Shown here piece after piece: positions 12,675-24,416 of a stretch of DNA of 64,000 bases. Location: NCBI RefSeq assembly GCF_000243735.2, contig NZ_AHMP02000003.1:416501-480500 (forward strand), written 5' to 3'. The position numbers and the translations under genes are program-made. Below the pieces are notes generated by a model. That model was not told where the DNA came from. It searched no databases and worked only from the letters and a program-made list of their open reading frames with translations. Numbering within the stretch: position 1 is the stretch's first letter; each line of letters opens with the position of its first letter. The stretch comes from Leptospira kmetyi serovar Malaysia str. Bejo-Iso9 (GTDB lineage Bacteria > Spirochaetota > Leptospiria > Leptospirales > Leptospiraceae).

Positions 12675-13547
12675 ATGAAATCGATCCCTAAGACCAAAGT
12701 TTTATTAGCTCTTCTTTTAACGATCACCGTCGCCATCGGAGCCGACGATGCAGGAAATTGGATCGGGTCCTTTTCATCCGAAGATTACGAGGATTTTATA
12801 GAGCCGGTGGAGAAGGAGAAAATCTACTACTACTGGCAGATGGAAAAACTAAAACGCGCGGTCGCTCCGAGATACATTCGTTACATCGATTCCTCCTTGT
12901 CCTTGGAAACGGGGAGACTTTTGAACCGAGGAATTCTTTTCACCTTTGAAGGAATCGAAAACGAGGACGTTTCCGTCTGCGGAAATTTTTCGCTTTGGAG
13001 ATGTATTCCGCTGAAGAAAAACGATCACGGAGTTTTTTACGCGGTCTACAATCCCGAAAGCAGGGACACGATTCGGGAAGAATTGAAAATCCTCGAATAT
13101 AAGTTTCGAGTCGACGGACTTTTCACGCACGACCCGTCTAACCCCGATTCGGTGGAGGACGGGGACGGTTCCTTGGTTTCGAGATTGATTGCGGTTCCTT
13201 CCGGTTCGGATAAACTCGTAACGACTCGCATCTTGGAAGATTCTCCCTATGAAGAATTGGAATATAGAACCGTCGAGTTTCGGATCTATGCTCCCGACGC
13301 GGAGATGATTACGCTCGTGGGAGATTTCAATCATTGGGATCCCGAGGAAGACGTTTTGAAAAAGGAGAAGGACGTTTTCACTCTCATCAAAAAGATGAAG
13401 CCGGGAACTTATCTTTATAATTTCGTTCGAGACGGAAAGATCATCCTGGATACGTTCAATCAGAACACGAGACTTCGGGAAGACACGGGGGAGATTTCTT
13501 CCTATCTTACGGTTCCCGAACGTTCTTACGCTTTAGAAACGAAATAA
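12675..13547 (+). CDS. Secreted protein with two CBM48/AMPK-type glycogen-binding-like domains
   Basis: Started at ATG 12675 it has 290 residues and a signal peptide (MKSIPKTKVLLALLLTIT, cut near IGA). Upstream ATGs at 12639 and earlier add a second hydrophobic piece and cannot be excluded. Two early-set domains of the CBM48/AMPK-beta type follow each other: the first around GILFTFEGIENEDVSVCGNF and the second around VEFRIYAPDAEMITLVGDFN, with HWDPEEDVLKK and GTYLYNFVRDGK. In other proteins these bind alpha-glucans or serve as structural linkers in branching enzymes. No catalytic domain is attached here, so a periplasmic glycan-binding or structural role is inferred. It leads a two-gene group. 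Confidence 0.75.
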   Translation: MKSIPKTKVLLALLLTITVAIGADDAGNWIGSFSSEDYEDFIEPVEKEKIYYYWQMEKLKRAVAPRYIRYIDSSLSLETGRLLNRGILFTFEGIENEDVSVCGNFSLWRCIPLKKNDHGVFYAVYNPESRDTIREELKILEYKFRVDGLFTHDPSNPDSVEDGDGSLVSRLIAVPSGSDKLVTTRILEDSPYEELEYRTVEFRIYAPDAEMITLVGDFNHWDPEEDVLKKEKDVFTLIKKMKPGTYLYNFVRDGKIILDTFNQNTRLREDTGEISSYLTVPERSYALETK

Positions 13548-13595
13548 GGACCTTTTTTTCATTGACCTGGTCTTTTCCCGGGCTTTTGTCTACTC

Positions 13596-14351
<756 letters not shown>

Positions 14352-14442
14352 CGTTCGGCGTTCTCTGAGTTTTCGCGTTCGTTTTATAATTTTGCCGGAT
14401 TCCTCCGTATTTTTTATTTGCGAATTCGGTTTTTCGGACGAG

Positions 14443-14473
14443 AAAAAAGGGAACCTCTAAGGTTCCCTTTTTT
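14443..14473. terminator. Bidirectional intrinsic terminator
   Basis: A GGGAACC / GGTTCCC stem with a five-base loop is flanked by six A on the left and six or more T on the right, so it works in both directions. It lies between the rightward gene ending at 14351 and leftward trxB. Confidence 0.85.
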
Positions 14474-14478
14474 ATAAA

Positions 14479-14494
14479 TTTAGAATATTCTAAA
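14479..14494. repeat. Palindrome TTTAGAATATTCTAAA at the trxB 3' end
   Basis: Perfect 16-base dyad directly after the terminator and just outside the trxB stop. It belongs to the loose TTAGAA..TTCTAA family seen at several gene ends in the window. Confidence 0.4.
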
Positions 14495-14498
14495 ATTC

Positions 14499-15446
<948 letters not shown>

Positions 15447-15458
15447 TGTTTCCTCGAA

Positions 15459-15473
15459 TTAGAATGATTCTAA
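15459..15473. promoter_or_regulatory. Putative Fur/PerR-type operator upstream of trxB
   Basis: TTAGAATGATTCTAA is a perfect 7-1-7 dyad. It differs from the Bacillus PerR box TTATAATNATTATAA at one symmetric position per half. It lies 13-27 bases upstream of the trxB ATG, and a possible minus-strand promoter (TTTACA, 17 bases, TAGATC) would place it just after the transcription start. Similar AT palindromes elsewhere in the window lack the single central base, which makes this one distinctive. Confidence 0.5.
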
Positions 15474-15641
15474 ACTTGATCTATTTTTAGACTCTCAGGT
15501 TGTAAAGTAGATCCTTTTTTTTGCGGACGAATTTTGAAAGTTTTTCTTGGGTTGTCCGGGTTTTCAGGTTCGATCGCCTGCGGGTTTGTAGGGAGAATTC
15601 GCTTGCCAGGCAAGGCTTGTATTCCAATCTTTCCTCTATCC

Positions 15642-16994
15642 ATGAAAGGATTCTTCTCCCGGGCAGGGCGAGCCCTCGCATTCTTCATTCTCGTTTTTAT
15701 CGGAACGGAAATTCTTCTCAACATCCTGAAAGCACCTTCTCTTCAATTTTATAGGGACCAGAAGATTCTCCATAGATACAACCCGGTCTACTACGTGGAC
15801 TTGGCTCCCAACGAAGACATTTATATCCGCCATTTCGCCGGAAAATGGGAAGGTCGATTCAGAACCAATTCTCTTGGAATGAGAGGACTCGAAGAAGCCG
15901 ATCCTGAAAAACCGAAAATCGCCTGTCTTGGAGACAGTCTTGTGATGGGGTTCGGAGTTTCCGACGAGGACACGTTCTGTCATCAGTTAAACGGAATCGA
16001 ACTCAAGGGCGGACCGAGACAGGCGATGAACCTCGCAGTGGACGCCTACGGCTCGTTAGGCGCCGTTCGAAGATTGAAGGACATGGCGCCCAAACTCAAA
16101 AATCTGAAAGAGGTTCTTTTTTTCGTTTCGGGAAACGACTTTACGATCCCCGACGAATTGAGAGCGAAGGGAATGCTTTCGGATGACGAGGTCGACGAGA
16201 TCCGCAGTCAGGATCCGAATTTCAATCGAAACTTTAGAATTCAATTCGAACTTTCCAGAGCGTCCTATACGCTTCAGGCTTTGAAACTCGCCTTCGAACA
16301 GCTCAAGGTTCAATACGCGTTTACCGCGTTTAAATTGAAATCGGAATGGAATTCCACCGGACTTTCCGCGAGTTCGAGCGCGGATCAGACTCCCGCCAAG
16401 TATATGAAGGATTCCTTTTTTAGAAAACCGGAAGCGAAGTGCGATCCTTCCACTCAGACCGGTTCAAACACATTCGAAAAAAAGAATGTAGTTTTGACTC
16501 CGAATCCGGATCGGATGTCCCAAGAAGAATACAAAAAGAATTTTTGTCCCGAGCCGATCCCGGATTATTTTTCCTGCGTGGATCGGGAGCCGAGTCTTTC
16601 CTCACTCGAACCTTTGCCCCAGATTACACAAAACGCATACAATGAAATGGTGGAATACTCCAAGGCAAACGGAATCCGTTTGATCGTCGTTTTGATGCCG
16701 ATCCAAGTCGAAGAGATATTTTGCAGAAACCGGGGGCTTTATCATCCTCTGGAGAATTACGCGCTCCGCGCCGGAGCCTATTTCGAAAAGAAGGGAGTTC
16801 CCGTTTTAAGACTCAGAAAAGAAACCGGCGAAATGTGCGGGGAAGTTTTGGAAACGCAGAAGGGCAAAAAGTTTTCGGGGATTCGGGATTATTTCATTCC
16901 GGAAGACGGACATTTGACGGTTCCGGGAAACCGTTGGGCAAAACGTTCCGTGGAAAAACAGCTCAAGGAATTGGAAAAGAAGAATGCTCTTTAA
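15642..16994 (+). CDS. SGNH-type hydrolase-like membrane protein, partner of an MBOAT acyltransferase
   Basis: A 450-residue protein with an N-terminal membrane segment (ALAFFILVFIGTEILL) from the ATG at 15642. Upstream TTG codons would add a sequence of poor quality. The catalytic-type blocks are GDSLVMGFGVSDEDTF near residue 98 (block I, Ser), SGNDFTI near 165 (block III, Asn) and EDGHLTVPG near 425 (block V, Asp and His). Such proteins act outside the membrane as acetyl-transfer or acetyl-ester enzymes. The gene overlaps by 11 bases the following MBOAT gene, the arrangement seen for DltB/DltD, AlgI/AlgJ and PatA/PatB-type O-acylation systems. The target polymer here is unknown. Confidence 0.8.
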   Translation: MKGFFSRAGRALAFFILVFIGTEILLNILKAPSLQFYRDQKILHRYNPVYYVDLAPNEDIYIRHFAGKWEGRFRTNSLGMRGLEEADPEKPKIACLGDSLVMGFGVSDEDTFCHQLNGIELKGGPRQAMNLAVDAYGSLGAVRRLKDMAPKLKNLKEVLFFVSGNDFTIPDELRAKGMLSDDEVDEIRSQDPNFNRNFRIQFELSRASYTLQALKLAFEQLKVQYAFTAFKLKSEWNSTGLSASSSADQTPAKYMKDSFFRKPEAKCDPSTQTGSNTFEKKNVVLTPNPDRMSQEEYKKNFCPEPIPDYFSCVDREPSLSSLEPLPQITQNAYNEMVEYSKANGIRLIVVLMPIQVEEIFCRNRGLYHPLENYALRAGAYFEKKGVPVLRLRKETGEMCGEVLETQKGKKFSGIRDYFIPEDGHLTVPGNRWAKRSVEKQLKELEKKNAL

Positions 16995-18420
16995 TTCGGT
17001 TCAATATCTCATATTCGCTCCCGTAGTTATCCTGATTTATTTTTGGCTTCCCGCTCGATTTCAAAGACTTTGGCTTTTGGTCGCGAGTTTATACTTTTAC
17101 GCGATCTTTAAGATTCCTTTTATTCTTCTGTTGATCTATTCGATCGTTTTGACGTTCTACGCGGTCAAGGGGATGGAAGCGGCACATTCAAAATTTGTAA
17201 AATTATTCTTTTTGAATATTGCGGTTTGGGGAAATCTCCTTCTTCTTTACGTGTTCAAATACATGGATTTTTCGATCCATGCTTGGAATATTTTTACTAA
17301 TTCGCAACCTTGCGATCCGGCTTACGTTTCTTTGACGGGGGCGTTGCTTCCGATGGGAATTTCGTTTTTTACTTTGCAGGCGATTTCCTACGCGGTCGAC
17401 GTTTATAGGGGAACCGTTCCTCAGGCGAAGAGTCTTTTTCAGTTCGGTTTATTCTTATCCTTTTTTCCTCAGTTGGTCGCGGGCCCGATCATCCGTGCAC
17501 AGGATATGCTTCATCAGTTTCTGGAGAATTATACTTATAAAAAAGAGAATCTTCTTCCCGGAATCAGACAACTCGCTTGGGGACTTTTTAAAAAGACGTT
17601 CGTGGCCGATCCGATCTCGTTGACGGTCGATCCGGTTTTTGCCAATCCCGGAGCTTACGATTCTCTTTCGTTGCTCGTTACTTCGTTTTTATTTTCCTTT
17701 CAGATCTATTGCGACTTTTCGGGTTACTCGGACGTGGCGATCGGCACGGGAAGAATTATGGGTTATTCGATTCCGGAAAACTTTACGAGACCGTTTTTGT
17801 CCCAGACCGTGACTGAGTTTTGGAGAAGATGGCATATCTCATTTTCTTCTTGGCTTCGGGACTACATCTACATCTCGTTAGGCGGGAATCGGGTCAGCAT
17901 TCTTCGCGCTTACTTTAACGTGTTCATCACGACCTTTGTGAGCGGGCTTTGGCACGGAGCGGATTGGAACTTCATTATCTGGGGAGCTTGCCACGCATCC
18001 GTGATGGTATTTGAACGGTTTATCTTTTCGTTTTCGATTTTAAAACGGGGATGGGATAAAATTCCGGAATGGATCAAATACGTTTATCCGTTTTTCGTAT
18101 TTTCGTTTTCGATGTTTTTCTTTCGGGCCAAACCTTCTCCCGAATACGGCTACGATACGAGCTTGGAACTCGCGTTCGCGATTGTTAAGCGAAGTTTCTC
18201 TTTTGAAAGCGGTCAGACGTTGCAGGTTCCGTTTACCGTTTTATTCGCGGTGATCGTTTTGTTCGGCGCGGATTTTCTTCAGGAAAAAAGACAGACTTGG
18301 ATGGAGAATCTTCAGGACAAACCTTGGATCGTTTATCCTTTGGCGGGAATGATGGTGCTCGTCGGATTCATTCTTTACAGCGTGACGGTCAGTCAGCCCT
18401 TTCTTTATTTTCAGTTCTAA
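16984..18420 (+). CDS. MBOAT family O-acyltransferase (AlgI/DltB-like)
   Basis: A 478-residue polytopic membrane protein that would carry acyl groups across the membrane for O-acylation of an envelope polymer. It starts with LFNSVQYLIFAPVVILIY, typical of the AlgI branch. The conserved segment FWRRWHISFSSWLRDYIYI with GGNR lies near residues 280-305, and the predicted catalytic His is in SGLWHGADWNFIIWGACHA near 328. About ten membrane segments are visible. The 11-base overlap with the SGNH gene points to translational coupling and a joint function. Peptidoglycan, LPS or exopolysaccharide are all possible acceptors. Confidence 0.9.
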   Translation: MLFNSVQYLIFAPVVILIYFWLPARFQRLWLLVASLYFYAIFKIPFILLLIYSIVLTFYAVKGMEAAHSKFVKLFFLNIAVWGNLLLLYVFKYMDFSIHAWNIFTNSQPCDPAYVSLTGALLPMGISFFTLQAISYAVDVYRGTVPQAKSLFQFGLFLSFFPQLVAGPIIRAQDMLHQFLENYTYKKENLLPGIRQLAWGLFKKTFVADPISLTVDPVFANPGAYDSLSLLVTSFLFSFQIYCDFSGYSDVAIGTGRIMGYSIPENFTRPFLSQTVTEFWRRWHISFSSWLRDYIYISLGGNRVSILRAYFNVFITTFVSGLWHGADWNFIIWGACHASVMVFERFIFSFSILKRGWDKIPEWIKYVYPFFVFSFSMFFFRAKPSPEYGYDTSLELAFAIVKRSFSFESGQTLQVPFTVLFAVIVLFGADFLQEKRQTWMENLQDKPWIVYPLAGMMVLVGFILYSVTVSQPFLYFQF

Positions 18421-18547
18421 TTTGGAATTTTAGGAAATTCTAAATTAGGAACGCATGTTATGATTTGTTTTGTTCCGACAGGATTCGAGAATTTGGATTG
18501 AAATTTGGGGGAATTTCCGGTAGAGAGGATTTTGCCGTGATTTTCTT

Positions 18548-18589
18548 CCCACCTCCACACCCCACCACCCTAAACGCGGGTGGGGCCCG
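18548..18589. repeat. C/G-rich block of the dispersed intergenic element
   Basis: Begins CCCACCTCCA, continues through CCACCCTAAACGCGGG and ends GGGGCCCG in the gap between convergent genes. The reverse complement of 40925-40961 aligns with it (CCCGCCTCCA, CCACCCAAA, CGGGAGGGGG). TTGTCGGAA-type motifs flank both copies. Confidence 0.55.
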
Positions 18590-18607
18590 TTTCGTTTCAC
18601 GGAAGAA

Positions 18608-18625
18608 TTGTCGGAATTACGACAA
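18608..18625. repeat. TTGTCGGAATTACGACAA, near-palindrome
   Basis: 18-base dyad with one mismatch to the perfect copy at 8519-8536. It lies 13 bases beyond the end of the leftward SGNH gene and may serve as part of a transcription end or as a protein site. Confidence 0.6.
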
Positions 18626-18638
18626 CATTCTACACCAA

Positions 18639-19657
18639 CTATCTCGAAATTCTTTCCAAAATCCGATTTGCAATGAGCCGAGCCGAAACCGCGTTCGGAT
18701 GACCGTCGTTCTGAAGATAAAAATCCGTTTTGTTCCGTTTGTATTCGTCCAAAAAATCGGGTCTCGTATCCAAAACGGGAATTCCGTTTTGTTTTGAGAT
18801 CGCTTCGACCTTATCCAAAAGAGGCGTCGAAGGAAGAGGGGTCAAGGAATGAGTTCCGTTCGGATACAACACGACCGTCAAAGGAATATTCATTTTTTTG
18901 CAAGTATCAAAAAAGACTTTCATTTCCTTGAAAGAAGGATGATCGTTTGGATGATCGTCCAACGTTTCGGGAATCACTTCGGGACCGTTCTCCCTAAGTT
19001 TTTCGAGCCTTCTGTTTTCGCTTCTGATTTTGGAATAGTTATAAAGCGCGCTGTATCTGGATAAAAAAACGGAACCGCGGAAGAGCCAACGACCGCTTAA
19101 GGAATTTCTTAAATAGAATTCCCGATGAACGTCCTGCAGATCGGAAGGATGATAGATCCAAAAAACGGCCTTCGGCAAAACACAATCCTTTTTTAAGGAA
19201 TCCTTACAAAGTAAGGCTCTTTCCATTCTTCTTTGAATCCCTCCGGTGCCGAGAGAATCCACTCCTAAATTTCGAACCTGAATCCCGTTCGGCCTAAGCG
19301 CTTCTTGGAGTTTCCACGCGATCGTGTCTTCATCATTCTGTCCGAAACCGTAAGCGATCGAATCTCCCATCAACCAAACTTCCGGTTTGGAACCGGGAAT
19401 CGTTTTTTCTTCGGAGACGATTCTTTCCGCGCGTTCGTCCACTCTCACTCGAAACGTAAATCCGGCGGGATGGGGAAGAATTGTATCCGAATCGGGACAA
19501 AGCATGATCTCGGGAATTTCCCGTTCCTCGATGCAGTGAACCTGTTTGTCCCTGAGTCTATAGATCAAACCTACGGGCGGAAAAATTCTCAAGGCAACTT
19601 CGCCTAACAAGAGTAAGGCGATCGCGCTCAAAATTATTTTTAGATATGGAATCGATT

Positions 19658-19661
<4 letters not shown>
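18639..19661 (-). CDS. SGNH/GDSL hydrolase-family membrane-anchored protein
   Basis: A 340-residue protein with an N-terminal membrane anchor (IILSAIALLLLGEVAL) and an external SGNH domain. Block I is MGDSIAYGFGQNDEDT near residue 98 and block V is QNDGHPNAVSARLIA near 316, giving the Ser and the Asp/His of the triad. Block III is less clear (WIYHPSDLQD). The order and the GDS.GFG..DEDT string are close to those of the SGNH protein at 15642-16994, so the two probably share ancestry. It overlaps the upstream TPR lipoprotein gene by four bases and is convergent with the MBOAT gene. Its substrate is unknown. Confidence 0.78.
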
Positions 19662-20200
<539 letters not shown>

Positions 20201-20365
20201 AAATACAGAAGTTTTTACTCTCATCGTTAGAAAAAAAAGAAAACTTAGACCTTCTTTGTCCGGGGTTTCGATTAGAATTTTCCAATAAACCCTTTAGGCA
20301 ACATAAAAAAGTTTAATTCTCCTGAGAGGAAACGTCCGAAGGATTTAGTACTTGTTAAACATTTC

Positions 20366-21279
<914 letters not shown>

Positions 21280-21445
21280 TCTTCCTTTTTGAAAAAGGAG
21301 AATCCTTCCGAAATTTTTTTCCAAAGGTTTCGGACTCGAACTCGTTCTTGTTCGGCGCCGCGGATCCAAAAGAATTTCGGGAGATTTTTTTCTTTTTGTG
21401 ATCGCGGTTCGGCGGACCGATTGGAAAAATTGAATCAAACTCGAA

Positions 21446-21870
<425 letters not shown>

Positions 21871-21874
<4 letters not shown>

Positions 21875-22293
21875 GTAAAACATCCGCTCGTCCTGATCGA
21901 TCGTCCGTCTTCGCGATCGTTTTTATTTTCGTTTTGTTTTCCATTCTTACCTGCAGAAAAGGACCTTCCGTATCCAGGGAAGAAGTTCAGAAACTAAGTA
22001 AGGATTATTTCACCCGTCTTTGTACAAAAACCGCGGAGTGCGCGAGCCGTTATCTCGAAACCTTGCCCGCTTCCGAAAAACCTTCCGAGAATGCGGCTTA
22101 TTCAGTGGACCAATGTATGGAAGAACAAAAGGATCAGAATATTCTTCCCGACGAATACGAAAAGGTGACCGACGCGCAGATCGCGAAGGTCAAGGTTTGT
22201 ATGGAGGATCTTTTAAAGGTTCCTTGCGAGGAGATGGAAGGGGGAGGAATTCCTTCCTGTCAGGAATTGTTCCAGTCTTCCAAAGACGAATGA
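21871..22293 (+). CDS. Cys-rich leptospiral lipoprotein
   Basis: A 140-residue predicted lipoprotein. The signal runs from a basic head through FAIVFIFVLFSIL to a lipobox Cys in LTCRK near residue 28. The mature part has regularly spaced Cys residues (LCTKTAEC, QCMEEQ, VCMEDLLKVPC, SCQEL), likely forming disulfides in the periplasm or at the surface. This Cys layout resembles small lipoprotein families described only in Leptospira, but I cannot name the family with certainty. It is translationally coupled to the RsbW-type kinase upstream and followed by a small protein gene. Confidence 0.7.
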
Positions 22294-22330
22294 GAATATT
22301 CTAAAATACTCATATCTTTTCGAGGTAGTT

Positions 22331-22531
22331 ATGTACGAAACGAATATAGAACTTCTCGGGCAGCTGATCCAAGAAAAGAGAAAGCCGTATGCGATTCTTT
22401 CCTTAATCCAGGATACGGTCGATTCCATGCGAACCGACGTGGAAGAAGTTTCCGTTTCCGAAAAGTTTTACGAAGCTTGTCAAAAAATTTCGGAAGCCTT
22501 GATTCAGATCGATTCCGAAATCCCGGAATAA
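22331..22531 (+). CDS. Small helical protein, unknown function
   Basis: A 66-residue acidic, all-helical protein (IELLGQLIQEKRKPYAILSL, then SEKFYEACQKISEALIQID) with a good GAGGTAG ribosome site. No membrane segment or Cys pattern is present. It may be a small regulatory or structural protein; no family is recognised. It lies 37 bases after the lipoprotein gene and could belong to the same transcript. Confidence 0.55.
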   Translation: MYETNIELLGQLIQEKRKPYAILSLIQDTVDSMRTDVEEVSVSEKFYEACQKISEALIQIDSEIPE

Positions 22532-22557
22532 AACTTTTCGTTTTTTGATCTTTAATC

Positions 22558-23124
22558 TTAAACCCGTTTTGTCTTTTGGCGCTCGTTTACGATCCAGAAC
22601 GGAAGCGTGACCAAAATCAAAACGATGAATAAAAAGACGTCGTACATGTGCGCTCTCAATTCCGGTTCCGTCCGTAAAATTCTTGTTATCAAAAACATCA
22701 AAAAGAATGTCCAGAGATAGAGAAAGTAGGCGCGGCTGGAAAATCGGTCGCGTTTCGTTTTTTCCGCAACGAGCGACGGTTCGAAAAAGGGAGCGATAAA
22801 GATGATCGCATACGTGATCATTCCCAAAATCAAACGCGAAAAAACGGGAGTTTTTCCGGAAACATAAAGATAACAAAAAACGAAGATCAGATGGATTCCG
22901 TGAACGATCGCAAACGCGGAAAAGGGGCGTTTGGAAAGAATTTTTCCGATTCCGTTCTCGTTGGAAAAAACCATCCAAATCAAAAAGGTCAACAGAGAAT
23001 ACCGTCCGGACGTACGGGTCAGGATCTGAAGTCCTTGTTCCGTAAATCCGAACATCGAAAACGAAACGATTGCGATTCCCGTTTCGATCAATAATATATA
23101 GACGATCGCTTTGGTCAGTTTCAT
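22558..23124 (-). CDS. Polytopic membrane protein, unknown function
   Basis: From ATG 23124 it is 188 residues with about six membrane segments (IVYILLIETGIAIVSF, LLTFLIWMVF, AFAIVHGIHLIFVFCYLY, LILGMITYAIIFIAPFF, FLYLWTFFLMFLITRIL, FLFIVLILVTLPFWI). A TTG at 23181 would add 19 residues. The segment count and an IVHGIHL pair recall cytochrome-b-like or ferric-reductase-like membrane domains, but the usual paired His ligands are not clear, so I leave the function open. It lies downstream of the citrate synthase gene on the same strand. Confidence 0.6.
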   Translation of the reverse strand: MKLTKAIVYILLIETGIAIVSFSMFGFTEQGLQILTRTSGRYSLLTFLIWMVFSNENGIGKILSKRPFSAFAIVHGIHLIFVFCYLYVSGKTPVFSRLILGMITYAIIFIAPFFEPSLVAEKTKRDRFSSRAYFLYLWTFFLMFLITRILRTEPELRAHMYDVFLFIVLILVTLPFWIVNERQKTKRV

Positions 23125-23212
23125 TTCGTTTAACAAAAATCCCTTTTCGATTTTTTGAAAGACGTTTTTGAACTCGCGCAAACGTTTTGCAAAAAACTTT
23201 TAGTCATCATTC

Positions 23213-24343
23213 TTAGATCCAATGTCTGTCCTCTGGTCCGATGTAAATCGCGTCCGGTCTTAGGATTCTTTCCTTCTTTTGTTCCAAACAATGGGCCATC
23301 CATCCCGCGGTCCGGCCGATCGCGAACACGGGCGTAAAAAGTTCCGTGGGCATTTGAAGGCCGTGTAGAAGTAGGGCCGTATAAAATTCCACGTTCGTAT
23401 GGAGAACCCGATCCGGTTTAAATTCTTTTAATAAACGAAGCGCGATGTTTTCGACGATCATCGCAAGTTCGTAAAATTCTTTCAGCTCGGGTAGTTCGTA
23501 CAGATTTTTCGCGGCTAAGGCCAACACATCCGCTCTCGGATCTCTGACCTTGTAGATTCTATGTCCGAATCCCATCAGCCTTTCTCCTCGTTCGAGTTTG
23601 TTTCTTAGATATTCTTCCGCGTTTTCCTTTTTACCGATTTCAAAAACCATATCGAGCGCGGGTCCGGGAGCGCCTCCGTGTAAAGGACCTTTGAGAGCGC
23701 CGACGGCGCCGGTCGCGGCGGAGATCAAATCGGATTGTGTGGATACGATCACTCTTGCGGTGAACGTGGATGCGTTGAGTCCGTGATCGGCCACGGTGTT
23801 CCAATAGGCGTTTAACGCTTTTTCTTTTTTAGGATCGGGATCGATTCCGAGCATGGATAAAAAGTTCGCGGCCTGATTGAGGTCGGCTCGAGGAAGAATC
23901 GGATTTAAACCTTGTTTGAGTCTGTGAACCCAAGCTACGATCAGAGGAAAACTCGCAACGACCGCATAACTTTCCTCTTCGGGAGAATTAAACGTTTCAC
24001 CGAGTGAAAGGGAAGCCGCTCCGATTCTAAGACATTCTATGATGGAAGCTCCTTCTCGAACGGCCGCTTCCAAAATTTCTCTTTGCGTTTTTGAAAATCG
24101 ACGAGCTTCGATCAAATTTCGTTCCATCCGCTCCGTTTCGTCCGAGTTGGGAAGTTTATCCTCCAGGAGCAGAAAGAAAGTTTCCTCGAAGCTGATTCTA
24201 TTTGCGAACTCCTCGATCGGATAACCGGCTACGGTAAGTTTACCGTTTCTTCCGTCGACTTTCGAAATTCTCGTTTTTACCGCGGGAATTCCCTCGAGCC
24301 CCGGACTGTATTTGTTTTCTTCGAATACATTGATCGTGTTCAT
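23213..24343 (-). CDS. citA: Citrate synthase (CitA-type)
   Basis: Condenses acetyl-CoA (or propionyl-CoA) with oxaloacetate to make citrate (or methylcitrate) at the entry of the TCA cycle. Its 376 residues fit the short, dimeric type II-like form. The active-site blocks are ADHGLNASTFTARV (first His, near 190), GPLHGGAPG (near 222), LMGFGHRIYKVRDPRA (second His, near 262) and HTNVEFYTALLLHGL near 315. In the last block a Glu stands where many citrate synthases have Asp; from memory Bacillus CitA has the same NVEFY. It is divergent from an HTH-citrate synthase fusion across a 73-base AT-rich region. Confidence 0.88.
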   Translation of the reverse strand: MNTINVFEENKYSPGLEGIPAVKTRISKVDGRNGKLTVAGYPIEEFANRISFEETFFLLLEDKLPNSDETERMERNLIEARRFSKTQREILEAAVREGASIIECLRIGAASLSLGETFNSPEEESYAVVASFPLIVAWVHRLKQGLNPILPRADLNQAANFLSMLGIDPDPKKEKALNAYWNTVADHGLNASTFTARVIVSTQSDLISAATGAVGALKGPLHGGAPGPALDMVFEIGKKENAEEYLRNKLERGERLMGFGHRIYKVRDPRADVLALAAKNLYELPELKEFYELAMIVENIALRLLKEFKPDRVLHTNVEFYTALLLHGLQMPTELFTPVFAIGRTAGWMAHCLEQKKERILRPDAIYIGPEDRHWI

Positions 24344-24378
24344 ATTGATTTCCTTTTTCGATTATTAGTGTATAGTAT

Positions 24379-24414
24379 TGACAAAAATGGATCAATATTG
24401 ATTTTATAGTCAAT
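24379..24414. promoter_or_regulatory. Shared promoter/operator region between the two citrate synthase genes
   Basis: A 73-base AT-rich divergent region. It holds TTGACA (24379-24384, plus strand), the perfect 12-base palindrome ATCAATATTGAT (24391-24402), and GTCAAT (24409-24414) facing TATTGAC, so TTGA half-sites occur on both strands around the centre. On the minus strand TTGATC with a 17-base spacer and TACACT could drive citA. The rightward gene has no ribosome site before its ATG at 24417. Confidence 0.45.
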
Positions 24415-24416
24415 GT

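Noticed and set aside
14479..14494. Second PerR-like site next to trxB
   Set aside because: It is at the gene's 3' end, has an even centre and directly follows a terminator, so it fits the gene-end hairpin group better.
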